A stretch of DNA of 64,000 nucleotides from Gerris lacustris. Its lineage: Eukaryota > Arthropoda > Insecta > Hemiptera > Gerridae. Position 1 is the stretch's first letter. Each line of letters opens with the position of its first letter. The translations under genes were made by a program, and so were the position numbers. The DNA is taken from the NCBI GenBank assembly GCA_951217055.1, contig OX578282.1, positions 70,399,092-70,463,091 of the forward strand, in the 5' to 3' direction. The notes below the pieces were generated by a model. It made no database searches. It was not told the DNA's origin and saw only the letters and a program-made list of their open reading frames with translations. Shown here in pieces: positions 10,814 through 22,700 of the stretch.

Positions 10814-11330
10814 AGGAGAGTGAGATAAAAAGAAGAATTGATAGAGGTTGGAGAAAATTCTGGTATCTTAAGAAAATCTTTAAAGGTCGTGTGTCCAAAA
10901 ATATCAAAGTTAGAACCTTACAAAGCTGCATTTTTCCAGCTATCCTCTATGGAAGTCAGACTTGGGCCTTAACCCAAAGACTAGACGAGAAGTTAATCTC
11001 CGCACAATGCCAGATGACAAGAGCTATGTTTGGTATAAGCAAGATGGAGAATACAAAGAATAAAGAGTTAATAAAAAGATACGGAGGGAGAGTCTAATGA
11101 GAAAAGGCCATAAAATAAAATGGAAATTGGCTGGAGATTTGTACATAATGGACACAGAAAGATGGATCTGAATAGCTACAGAATGGACTCCATATAGATT
11201 GACTAGGAACAGAGGAAGACCACCAAGAAAATGGGCAGATGAGTTTTCAGAAAGACTAGGAAAGTTATGGCGTAGGACTACTGCAAATAGGCAAAGTTGG
11301 AAAAAGTCAATACAAATTCAGATAAGATAG
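10814..11330 (+). pseudogene. LINE (RTE-like) ORF relic, C-terminal part
   Basis: Plus-strand reading from about 10814 contains ESEIKRRIDRGWRKFW, then CIFPAILYGSQTWALT (the YG.EtW motif after the RT fingers/palm in RTE/CR1-type LINEs), then, in shifted frames, WTPYRLTRNRGRPPRKWADE, the usual C-terminal RGRP..RW motif. A stop at about 11095 and frame changes break it. Nothing upstream encodes the catalytic RT motifs, so it is truncated as well. 11330-11840 shows no gene. Confidence 0.6.
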
Positions 11331-11842
11331 CAGCACTATGAACGATAACCTCACAACTATCCCCAAATAGGGAGGCTTTTGCTTTAAAAATCAAAGTGTT
11401 GATGAATGACTGTATAATTGTCGATATCCCTTTGTCTTCACAGTTTATTCCTGCAAAAGCCTTGCAACTGAAATGAACCGATACTAGGTGCCGCCACGGC
11501 CAACTTACTTTAATCAACTAAGCAATGCAATTGTTTTATTTAATTTTCTAAACAAGTGATCTATAGAAGAGCAGGTTGGTAATTGTTTATCTTTTATCAT
11601 GCTGTTAAAGATATTATCATATCCCAAGTAAGTGCGTAAATTAGTTCTATATGTAGTAGAATTTAGTCAAACTAGAAATCTAATGTGTTATCTGCAGGAT
11701 TTGAAACCGGGTTTCCTAGGCGAGAGTCAGGCACCCTAACAACTAGACTAAGAGACATTTCAATTCGAACATGTTCAAAATAGATACTTGAACACCTAAC
11801 CATAAATTTACTAAATCTTTTGAATATGTCAGACCATATAAT

Positions 11843-12984
11843 AGGTTTGTTCCAACCACCAGTTCCGAATCAGTTTCGGATTAGTCCGTGATTGATGTAA
11901 TGGGCATGCGTGATCATTGACCGTTGGGAATTGATTTGTGATTTCGTTTTTGTTGGAACGCTCCTGAACTCGAACCAAACTGTTTGATGTGGTAGGTTTT
12001 AGCACTGTTATCAGAACAACTTTTTGAGTTAATCTTTTATGTGATTTTGCGTTCCTGTGCTATCAAAAATACCTGAACTTATTAATATTAAAGATATGGA
12101 TGATGGATGAGTCAATAGTTGATGAAGATAAGTGCCAGTCGCTTAAATCAGGGCCTGATTTAGGCCGCCTAGAGGTTTGCACAACAAGGGGGGGGGGGGG
12201 GGGGCGGGGGGGCACACCACAAAAGTTTCATTTTCTAATGCTAATTAAGCTCGAAAGTTGGAAGTAAAACCTAAATACTCATAGAGGATATGACGAAAAT
12301 ACATGCACACATTTTAGAAATGTTTATTTACTATATGAATTCACGATTTCATTTTGATTTACGCAATTCACAATTTTCGGGCTTACTGAGGTGAGCCAGT
12401 TTTAGTAAAATCACGGCACACTCGTATTTTTATTGATATAATCCTAAATTCCCTTTTGTTTAAAAAAAAAAAAATATATTAATCTTAGTCCAGTTGACGA
12501 AAGAAATATTGCGGAAATAAATCGGATTCTTTCGATATTTGTTTGAAAATGGAATAAGTATCAAAAGTCCATCTTGGAAAATAGGTCCAATTTTTATTTT
12601 TTTCAGAAATATCTAGAAAATGGCATTAAATGCACAAAAATTCATCGTCGCATTTGTACAAAAACATTTTAAAAAGAAGAGTTGATTTGCAAGAAAGGAG
12701 AATAATAGGCGAGCGAAATCAAAACAAAAACAATGAAGCGGAGCGGAAGGTTACGTTTCTGTTCACCCAAACACAATCCCAAACTACTAGTCCCTGCCAC
12801 CGATCGCTGACTGCTCTGACTGGTTCCAAACTAATCCGTTATTTAATCAGAGCGTGGTTGGAACAGCCGATTAACAGTCGGAGTCAGTCAGAGTTTGAGT
12901 TTTGGCTCGTTAGAACGCTTTTTTCCAAATGCGCATGCGTCGCACAGTTCCAAACCAGTTTGAAGAGTGGTTGGAACAAACCTA
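11843..12984. mobile_element. AGGTTTGTTCCAACCAC-family MITE, long copy
   Basis: Bounded by AGGTTTGTTCCAACCACC and GTGGTTGGAACAAACCT inverted termini, flanked by TA-rich sequence. The interior holds a long G tract (12188-12212) and no transposase. Open frames in its right part are chance readings of the terminal-region repeats. Same family as 12994-13110 and 38333-38634. Confidence 0.6.
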
Positions 12985-12993
12985 ATGTATTTA

Positions 12994-13110
12994 TAGGTTT
13001 GTTTCAACCACAATTCAAACTAGTTTGAAACTGTCCGACGCTTGCGGACCAAAATTGAACGCCTGTTGCACGCATGCGTTGGACAGTTTGGGAGTGGTCG
13101 GAACAAACCT
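12994..13110. mobile_element. AGGTTTGTTCCAACCAC-family MITE, minimal 117-bp copy
   Basis: Left AGGTTTGTTTCAACCACAAT, right GTGGTCGGAACAAACCT. The centre is a hairpin, AACTGTCCGACGC to GCRTKSGWCAGTTT, that corresponds to one 83-bp unit of the 38333 copy. It sits only about 10 bp from the end of the 11843-12984 copy. Confidence 0.7.
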
Positions 13111-14780
13111 AATGTATCCACTTAAAGACCATCCTTTGAATAACATAATAAATCCAATTCTACTTGTATCTGTTAACTTATTTTAATATAGGAATATAAA
13201 CTTTGGATAATATAACATTATTTAACCCATCAATTTCAACTTAAGTACATCGAATAACAAAACCAAAAACTCTATTACCTATCAGCAAAACTAGTTAGAT
13301 ATGCTTTACAATAATATTGGAGACATTTTAGTATTTAGCCTTTATGGGTCAACTTTTGTAACATTGATGTCATCACTATGCACCTTAGAATGAACCGATA
13401 AGATAACCAAAACAGGAATGGTCATAGGGGAGCCTATGGACCAACAATTATAGACAGGACAAAAGATATCCCAGGCATGTCTTTTTGATCAGCTGTGCTT
13501 ACTTTATAGGCAGATGTTTTATAAACAAAGAAAGGCCAAATAACATAATAAAACTGATATTTTGAAAGTTACAATATTAAAAAATGATATAAAGGAATGT
13601 AGAGACAGATAACAAAGTTTTAGCTATTGATAAGCTTTAGAGTATAATTAAATAAAATTGAAGCCAACGCAATATCACTCTCCGAAAGTTTATAATTATA
13701 AATATCAAATCTGACAAATAGACAGCACTTAGCAGGATGCGCAGATCTAATCAAATTGATTTTAACCTTGTACCAGGAGGGGGGGGGGATGATAAAGACA
13801 TGTCAATATTATAGACCGATTTATGACAAAAACTCGGAGGATAAGGGTTCCGTTGCTATCAGTGAGATATGGCAGTTAAGACAGGAAGGAAATGTCGTCG
13901 GATCTCAATATCCAAGAGACGTACATTTCTAGTGCTACACCTTTCAACTGTCGACGGACCCGTATCTTCACGTCTGAGTTTAGATTTTTTTAAGGAGACG
14001 TGAAATAGAAGAGCCGACTAGGATGTGTGCGGCCTAGATCAATAGAGTGTGACGTACACCTGGACGCAACCGGCCAGCGTCCACTGCGTCTCGTACCTCA
14101 CACCGAGTCTCACGTCCTGTCACGTCCACACCGAATTTAGACGTCGTCGTCCGATTTAAAACTAATTATAAAATAAAACAATTAAAAGTAAAGAGTAGGG
14201 GTTACCTCCGAAACGGTTACACTCGAGTTGGGCTGTATTTGCGGTAGAGTTGTGTCGTTCTCACAGAGTATCCGCAGTTATAAAGTCGTTAGTAGACGAT
14301 ATTTTTCACGACACGCCACTGATATGCACTAAAACTACAGGATATAACTTAAAATTTAGATAAAAAGTAATAAAAAAGAGAGCCGGATGGACAAGCCAAA
14401 CAACGCCCCCACATAGACAGGTTAGCCAATACCGCTCAGCGCTGCACTAAGGCTCAACTACATCTATTCACAGACCTACATTTAACTATAATACGTAAAT
14501 CCCGTTTAACAAACTTCGGACTTCTCTATGAACCTCCACCTCCATTAAATATTTTCTCTAGTTCCGCTAACTTCTTGATATAAAAGGTTTTTCCGTTTTC
14601 TGTTTGAATTATCCTAGTCTACAAATTTATAAGTGATATTTTGAATCAGGTCGATGTCAAAAAATTGAATCAAAGCTCAAAGCGGTTATTTCAAAAAACG
14701 AAACAAAAAAAAAATTAGGAATAGTTGAATAATCATTTTAGAGGTTTGTTTTAAACAGTTGGTAATATTTTAATCTGTTT
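13111..14780. other. No gene seen; GC-rich island at about 13840-14330
   Basis: Mostly AT-rich unique DNA. From about 13840 to 14330 the sequence turns CpG-rich (many ACGT and CGTC words) without an open frame longer than chance. It could be a non-coding first exon or promoter, perhaps of the unidentified minus-strand gene or an unseen gene; nothing in the sequence decides this. Confidence 0.3.
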
Positions 14781-14789
14781 GATACCGCT

Positions 14790-15360
14790 CTAAAGAAAAT
14801 TATTGATTTTTATTAATTTCCAATTTGTTTAATCTATTGTTCTCTTGCCAATCATTTTGACACCTGTAAAGAAAATCAAATTTTATTTTTCCCCTATTTG
14901 ATTAATCTATTGTTCTCTTGTCAATCATTTTGACAACTGTGAAGGAAATTGAATTTACCTTGAATTTCATTATTTTCCAATTTGTTTAATCTTTTGTTCC
15001 CTAGTCAATCATTTTGACAACTGTGAGGAAAATGATTGAATTTCATTATTTTCCTATTTGTTTATTCGATTGTTCACTAGTCAATAATTGTTACATCAAT
15101 GAAGAAAATTATTAATTCCCTATTCCCTATTTGTGTAATCTATTGTTCTCTCGTCAATCATTTTGACATCTGTAAATCTAATTATTAATTTTTATTTATT
15201 CTTTGTTTGTATGATTTATTCTTTGTTGATTTCTTTTGTCAAGTGCAAAAAATTATTAAGATTTATTATTTTATACTTACTAAATGATTCCCTATTTGTT
15301 TAATCTATTGTTCTCTTGTCAATCATTTTAACAACTGAGAAGAAAATGGTTGAAATGTAA
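14790..15360. repeat. Degenerate tandem repeat, unit about 65-85 bp
   Basis: Six to seven diverged units built on ATTTGTTTAATCTATTGTTC, then TCTTGTCAATCATTTTGACA, then ACTGTGAAGAAAAT. Unit length varies, so this is an old array. A short piece of the repeat family found at 19541-20214 (CTCATTGGCT, TTTTCCCGCGCTGTTG) follows at 15400-15460. 15460-16390 contains repeat fragments and no gene. Confidence 0.65.
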
Positions 15361-16389
15361 CTAGTTGGCGAGTTGGCCCTATACCTTCTCTAATTCAAAA
15401 TTCAGTGCTCTCATTGGCTTCTCTCCAAATGATTTGATTTTCCCGCGCTGTTGAAAGTTAATACCAATGATGTAAAAAGAGTTTCACAGTTGACGGTTGA
15501 CGTGCATCGCACTCAACTATCTACATTTATTAATTACATAATCTTTATTTAGTTTCAACACGAAATATACTACGATCGATCTGTCTTTAGTACATTCGTG
15601 AAAAAACTCAACAATGCCAAAAATATAATAGAACATAGTCATAATGCAAAACGAATGAAAAGAAACATTTATTGATTACTGCACTAATCGAAGGAAGGAA
15701 AATAAGGCTATCTAAATACAGACAGATTTTGACCGAATTAGAACAACTCTATAAGTATGCTATTATCTTTAGCTATGCTTTTTATATATTAAGAAACCTC
15801 ATATATAAGGGCTCTGTCTGTTTGTCTGTCCGTTGGCATGTTTCAATTAATTAACTACTATAGCTAGGAACATGAAATTCGGCATTTGTGACAACTGCAC
15901 ACTTTTTGGAATTTTTACACTTAATATTTCCAATATGGCGGACGACTAAAAAAAAAAAGTTTAGTCACCAATTAAACATGACATGTTATACATCAATTTA
16001 TTTAAAAGATCTTGAAGTGGAGAAAAAGAAAATGCAACTATTAAAATTTTACACTTAATAATTTGAACTTAATCGTACAGAAGCTGGCGATTATCGCCTC
16101 ACCTGCTTACGTAAAGCACTCCTAACTTTTTTGAATTTGTCATTATTGTAGAGCTCAAGAACCGCATAATAGCTGTGAACAACGTTCAAGATTCTAATTA
16201 TTATACTGGAGTTATGGGATACGCTACAACATATCTACGACATCCTTTAAATAGCATATTCATTAGGTTCCAAAAAACAATACCTAATTTCATTGTTTTA
16301 ATTTTAAGTTATAATGATGTGAATGATTCATAATGAGGTTTATATGCTAAACCCGCAATACAATAGTTACGATGACATCTATAAGATAC

Positions 16390-16553
16390 AAATTAACCTG
16401 GGTTTTACTTGTACAGCTGATTTAATTCTTGTAGAGACTTTTGTGATAAGGTGATAAGTTATATATGAGCGGTTCAAATGTAAATTGAAGTTGGTTTATT
16501 GGTTTTGTGGAAGTTATTTAGTGTTATTGTTATTATAGGGCAGATTGTTGGTG
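16390..16553 (+). promoter_or_regulatory. CDK5RAP1: Probable CDK5RAP1 promoter / 5' UTR
   Basis: Region just upstream of the CDK5RAP1 start codon. No TATA box or clear initiator was identified; assigned by position only. Confidence 0.3.
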
Positions 16554-16782
16554 ATGTCGGTGAGATACGGGAGATTGTTAGTGCCGGGACTGAGTCGTGT
16601 ACTTTGCTGTAAGAGAGAATTCTCCGTCAGTTTGTGTTCTCTAGTCGAAACTAGAACCGGAAGGTTCGCCGGCCCGGGACTTAAGGAGTTCATTACGGGC
16701 TCGACTTCTACCCCTCCGGACTTGGAACCTTACATTCCTCCTTATGTAGATCCAGCCGCAGTTCATGGTCGCAACAGGAAAG
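16554..16782 (+). CDS. CDK5RAP1: CDK5RAP1 exon 1 (coding part)
   Basis: Codes residues 1-76, including the basic presequence-like start and the Pro-rich linker that leads to NRK. Donor AAAG|GTAGGT; leaves one base (G) of codon 77. A GTAGGTAC overlap gives an alternative GTACCT donor four bases later, which would break frame. Confidence 0.88.
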
Positions 16783-19700
16783 GTAGGTACCTCGTTCTGG
16801 CATTACTTTTACTATTCGACTTCCTCTTCTTCCTTATTATCCCTTGGAAGTCCTTGTTGAGTGTTCTATCTTTATTCGCCAATGTATTATGTTTGTAACT
16901 CTATTCTTCCGGAATCGGCCCTGAAGTTAGCCTTATAAAGGCTGAAAACTGATTTGAGTATTTTTATAGAGAAAGGCCCTGCCACACAGAAAGCTAAGCG
17001 ACGCAAGCTAGCTATGCTGACTATGTCTGAAATTTCCGTTCTGTTATAATGAATGGAGGTGGCCACACAGATCGCAATGCTATGCTGTCTAGCTATGCTA
17101 CGTTGGCGACGCATCTTCGCTATGTTTTGGCAATTGCATATGAACGGATTTCTCAGCGACGCGACGTCCAACAGCGACAGGCTTGGGTAAATCTTAAGAA
17201 TACGCTACGGTTTATAGAAAAGATGGCGGGGCCTGACTCCAACGTATTTTTTGGACAAAGGGATATCAACTCTCCTATGAACAAATCATACATATATAAT
17301 TTCTCAAATGTTTAAATCATACAAATGTAATGATTGACAAAGGTACTGTACTGTTTTTAATCTCCTAAGTGCACAAATTAAACAAAGTTGCCCCGCCAAG
17401 CGATTCTCGACCGTAGCGTTAACTTAATATTAGCCCAGGCTTGTTCAGACTGCTACAACCCCCTGCAATTCTACCAAAAACAACCAACATAAAGTTTACT
17501 TACCTCAAACATACAGCAAGGCGGTCTTCAGGTGATATTGTCCCTCTGTAGTTCAATCACTTTGAAGATGATTTAATTAAATTTCAAGTCACTTGATTCA
17601 TTCTAAAGTATTCTTTAAATTTCTCTTTATCTTGTTTAAGATCCTCCATCAAGTGTTGGAATTCCCCAAATTGGTTTCTTTTACCTTTCACTACACATTC
17701 TTTTCTTTTTCTGTTCACATAAAGTAAAAAAAATCAGTAGTTCTTCATCAGAGCTACTGTGTCCTTCCTACTCAACATGACGAACAAGACCAAACAATAT
17801 GGCTTTCTGAGTGGCCACCCCACCTAAATATAGCTAGAGCAGCTCTCATAGCATAGCTAGCTCGTGCCGAGACTTAAGGCTTACTGATATATATTTTGAA
17901 GAGGCTTAAAAAACTAAGCTGCTTAAACTAAATACAAAATTAAGCACCTCAAATGTATGTTTTGTCATACTTTATCGTTCAATCCACTTCAACCCTGCAT
18001 TAGTATATATACAAATATTATTTTATGTAAAGAGATTTATTCTAATCCTTTAAGAAGATCTTTGTAGCTGATCGATCCTATATGCAATCAAATTCTTACA
18101 GTTTGGAATTTTTCTAAATCTATGTGTTGTTTGATTGCAGTGTATTTTGATGTGTACGGATGTCAGATGAATGTAAACGACACTGAAATAGTCAGATCGA
18201 TCTTAGACTCGGCCGGATTTAGTAAAACAGACGACATATCGACTGCCGACGTGATCTTGATGATGACATGTGCTATCAGGGACAATGCCGAGAAAAAGAT
18301 TTGGAACAAACTAGTCCATTATAAACACCTCAAGAAGAAACGCAGACCTGGTGCCGTCAAGATCGGTGTCCTGGGTAAGTTGCACAGTGAGGATGAATAT
18401 ATTTTGTATAGGTAACTGCTAAAAATAAATCTTGTGTACACTTGCTGTGATGTCAGGGGCAGACCTGAGGGGGGGGGGGGGGGCAAAGGAGGCAGTCACC
18501 CTCTCCGAGATAAGGGTACCAACTTTTTTTTAAAAAAAAAGCATATTTTTGCATGTCCTAATATGTATACTAGTTCCTATAAAACAGGTAACAACAAGTG
18601 CCACATGTAAGAAAATTGATATGTTGTAGCTTCTAGTTTGTTTCCTTGAGTACTGAAACCAGATAGAATTTATTTTAAATGTTCATTCCCTGTTCTACCT
18701 TTAAATCGCACGCTCAATTATACTCTGTTCTGCCACCAAACCGCACGCTCGAGTCATTGAGCTGTCGAGACATTGAAGTGGAAGTTGAAAAAGTGTTAGA
18801 CCGCTATGCTAAAGGAGGATAAAGAAGATTCCAGTTCAAGATGGAGGTTATTGTTCAAACCGTTAGATTTCATCACTGACTATACCATTGATATTAAAAC
18901 TCAATAGCTTCGTACAAGTTGTCATTAAATTTAGCAATTTGAAAGATTTTGAGTTTATTTCCTTTAAATACATTCATATTGGATTTTTCTTAAGTTTGTT
19001 AAGGGTAAAACTCACTTTAAGCTAATGTTTATTAAAAAGTGAAATGTTTGGCATTTTAACAAGTAACTCCTTCTTGGAAACCATAATAATTACGTTAAAA
19101 CTCACCATTTTCTATTTAAAATTTTCCACCCATACCCCTCTTTTTCTTAAAGCGGAGATGCACTTGAGCATTCGCCCGACTGAGCTTGTGTTCCCGTTCA
19201 GCATGAGGGGAGGGGGTTGAACTACCACGCACCTCCTTAGCAATAAGCCACCGTGTTCCAACCTCAAAACATTCAGGACGGTAATAATCAGTTAAACAAA
19301 GAAATCTTCCTAAATGATATAAATAAATATGTCATAAAGGAAAGGGTGGAGTTGGCTCGTATTGTTCGGCCCGACCACACTGAGCATGTGCTCACTTTGA
19401 TGTGCCAACAACGCTAGGATCGTGTTGAGGCATGCAGATACATTTTCATCCTGTCCACATCTGAGCAAAAAGGTACGAACGCATTCTCAAGTGTGTCCCC
19501 CAAAATCCCCTTGTGTTTTCATATCTAAAGTCTGCACGCAATTAGAATTAGTGGGTTGACAGCGCGGGAAATTGAGTGACACACAGATTGGCCAACCTCT
19601 CTGGGGGAAAAAAATAAAGGCACTAGGTCTGTAAGTAGGGGTGGGGGTGGGGCAGCTAACTTGTTGGTAAACAAAAGAAGGTTATTTTACTACTTCTTAC

Positions 19701-22700
19701 AAATCTCGATCTTTTCATCTAATGTTGTCCATAGATTTTTACATCTTATTTACGAATAAATTAAAATATTCAATGTAAGAGTTGTTTTGTCTCCTTAAAA
19801 TAATTATTAAATATAATGTGAGTAATGAAATATTATAGAAAGTGAAGGCTTCTATCAATAGAAGTAGATGGAGAAGTTTGCCAAACAGAATTTGCATAAT
19901 ACAATTCATTCATATAACATTCATTAACCATCACTTCTATCGAGGTTTCCAGTTTAAAATATTAAATAGTGTGTAGAACAGTTATAATTCTCAATTGTCG
20001 GACTTTTTATTCTGTAAAAGTTAATTATGTTTTTACAGAATGATAGGTTACGAAGCCTTCTTATACGGTTATCCAGAGGGCCTCTCCCCTCAACTAGAGA
20101 CATTTATCTTTGCCTAGTTGGCCCGACCTTTTGTCCGGGAAAATCTCGAGCTCTCATTGGCTCTTCACCCCATTTGCTAGTTTTTCCTGCACTGTCAACG
20201 CACTAATTCTAGTTGCGTGAAGACTGTAGAAAGGATTGCCCCCCCCCCCCTGAAATTTGGTCTTGGACCCACCACTGGGTTATGTGCGGTGTTGAACTAT
20301 TGTACGTTTGATTTTGATTGGGAAGTTAGAAGTTAAATAATGTAGAGGACCTTGAGTTATTTGTAGGTGTGAGTAATACAGATTATATATAGTGTTTTGT
20401 GAAGTGTCAACTAACCGGTGGTGTATGCCAATACAAGGTTTATACATTTGATGGAACAACACACTTACCCCATTACATATATAGTTGTATAAACGCCCTT
20501 TAAGAGGCCTAGACCCTACATGGGCTGTTGCGCCCAGTATCCCAGTACAAGTTGCTCTTGCTCCTACATTGATGTTGCTTAATTGCTTGGTTCAAACTAG
20601 TGGTTTGACCTCCCCATTCCACTACTATCACTGCTCTTCCATTATCATTAACTTTAGAGATCTCTATTCGACGGCCGGATGCTTGCTTCTCTGTGTAATT
20701 AAGTTGTTATTTATTGGCAGGTTGTATGGCGGAGAGGCTGAAAGAGAAGCTGGTCGAAAGAGAAGGATGTATAGACCTCGTGTGCGGACCTGATGCTTAC
20801 AAGGACCTGCCTCGACTCCTCGCTCTGTCAGACTCTCGTCAGACAGCTGTCAATGTCTTGCTTTCCTTAGATGAAACTTACGCAGATGTCGTCCCTGTCA
20901 GGCTCAATTCGGACTCTGTCACTGCTTATGTGTAATTATAATTCCTACTTTCTTAATTCTTAAAAGAAATATACTAATATTTATTAGGGGCTAGGATTTG
21001 TCTAGGATGTCATTATCACTGAACTGTTATAAAAAGATAAGTTAAAAAGGTAGATTTATGGCTCGACTGAGAATCAGCGAGGGGCTATAGGCGCCTGCCC
21101 TGCCTGCTCGGTTAACAATAAATGGAGGCGACACAAGGTCGTGGGGTTGATCCTATGCCGTAATGCTCTGATTTACATCCATGAATCGTTTGCAGAACAT
21201 GGCAAGAGTACCCTCTAAGGCATTGGTTCCCAAAGTGGGGGGCTCGCCCCCCTAAGGGAGGCTTGAAGACTAGTCAAGGGGGGCGTGGGACCTCGAGATC
21301 AAGATAGCTTTGCCGTCCGAACGCCTAATGCGATTATATAAAAATCCAAATATCAAACCAGTTGGAGAACCTCTCTGACGAATATAACAGATACTTTCCC
21401 AACACATGTGATGACAACATTAACAAATCAACAATGGATCCTTTCAGTGTCAACATAGATTCCCTGCCCGAAACACTTCAAGAACAAGCTTTAGAAATAA
21501 AAAAAAGGTTCTTCTGCCGATTTTGATAAAATGGACAAATTATTGTTTTGGGTTAAGTATTACAAAGTGTACCCCAGTATATCAAAGCAAGCAATCCGAT
21601 TGTATTTACCTTTTTCAAGCACTTGTTTGTGCAAAAAAAGATTTTGCAGCACTTAAAGAAAAAAAAAGTATCGTGGCAAACTTGATGTTGCTGTGCTTGA
21701 TTTCCGTTGTGCACTTTCTAATACTCATTCAAGAATAAGAAATCTTGTAAAAAAAATGCTCATCCATCTCATAAGATCCAATAAGATCATCTGTAATAAG
21801 ATTAACTTGTAATGTTATAAAAAAATAGTAATACAAATAAATGAATTGTTATTCAATGTAATAATGTTTTTTTGTTTTTTTTTTCATTATCTCATAAAAT
21901 TGTGGAAGGGGGGGGGGGCGTGGGAAGATTTATTCTTGACTGTGGGGGGCTTGGTAAAAAAACTTTGGGAACCCCTGCTCTAAGGGGTCTCTGATTTTTA
22001 TCTGCGAGTCAAGAGCTTTACTTGGTAATGGGTATGATCCTTCACTTCCAGTTCTTGTTTCAACTTGATCTTACAAACACAAAGAATTGCCTCCTTTAGA
22101 ACTGTGTGGGACTCAGCCCTGGCACCAACAATCTCACCCAGGTAAATTGTACAGAAGTATGATGTGTGAAGTGGTTGCAACTCTTTACCTTGGGGTTAGT
22201 AAAATGGGCGTCAATAAGGCCTAATTGCTAGGTTCAAACAAGTGATTCATTTTACTCATCTAATACTAGTACTAGAACCCTACTACTACTGGTATAGCTA
22301 AACTGTTGTACTTTGTTGCAGATCTATAATGCGAGGATGTGACAACATGTGTAGTTATTGCATAGTACCGTTCACTCGAGGTAGAGAGCGTTCTCGTCCC
22401 GTAGATTCGATACTACGTGAAGTCATCACCCTAGCTGAGCAAGGAGTCAAGGAAATCACACTTCTAGGTCAGCTTCCTTCACTTACATCTTCTCTTTTCC
22501 TTTCTTGTTCAATAATAAGGTCCAGTTTGAATCCCGATAACATTTTCAACTCTTCATGAAAATATAAATTGATTCCGACTCTTTAGTCTGACTCACTCTT
22601 ACAACTCTAAAGCAGACCTTACACTGTTAATAGGAATGATAATCAGACCGAAGATTGATATTCTGCTTGATCTTGTAAGGTCAATACTGGTGGACAGATG

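Noticed and set aside
12630..13028. Plus-strand frame of 132 codons
   Set aside because: Spans the end of one MITE and the start of another; composition follows their terminal repeats.
16887..17315. Paired frames on both strands in CDK5RAP1 intron 1
   Set aside because: Overlap a GCTATGC-rich MITE-like region with no conserved domain; too short and unsupported.
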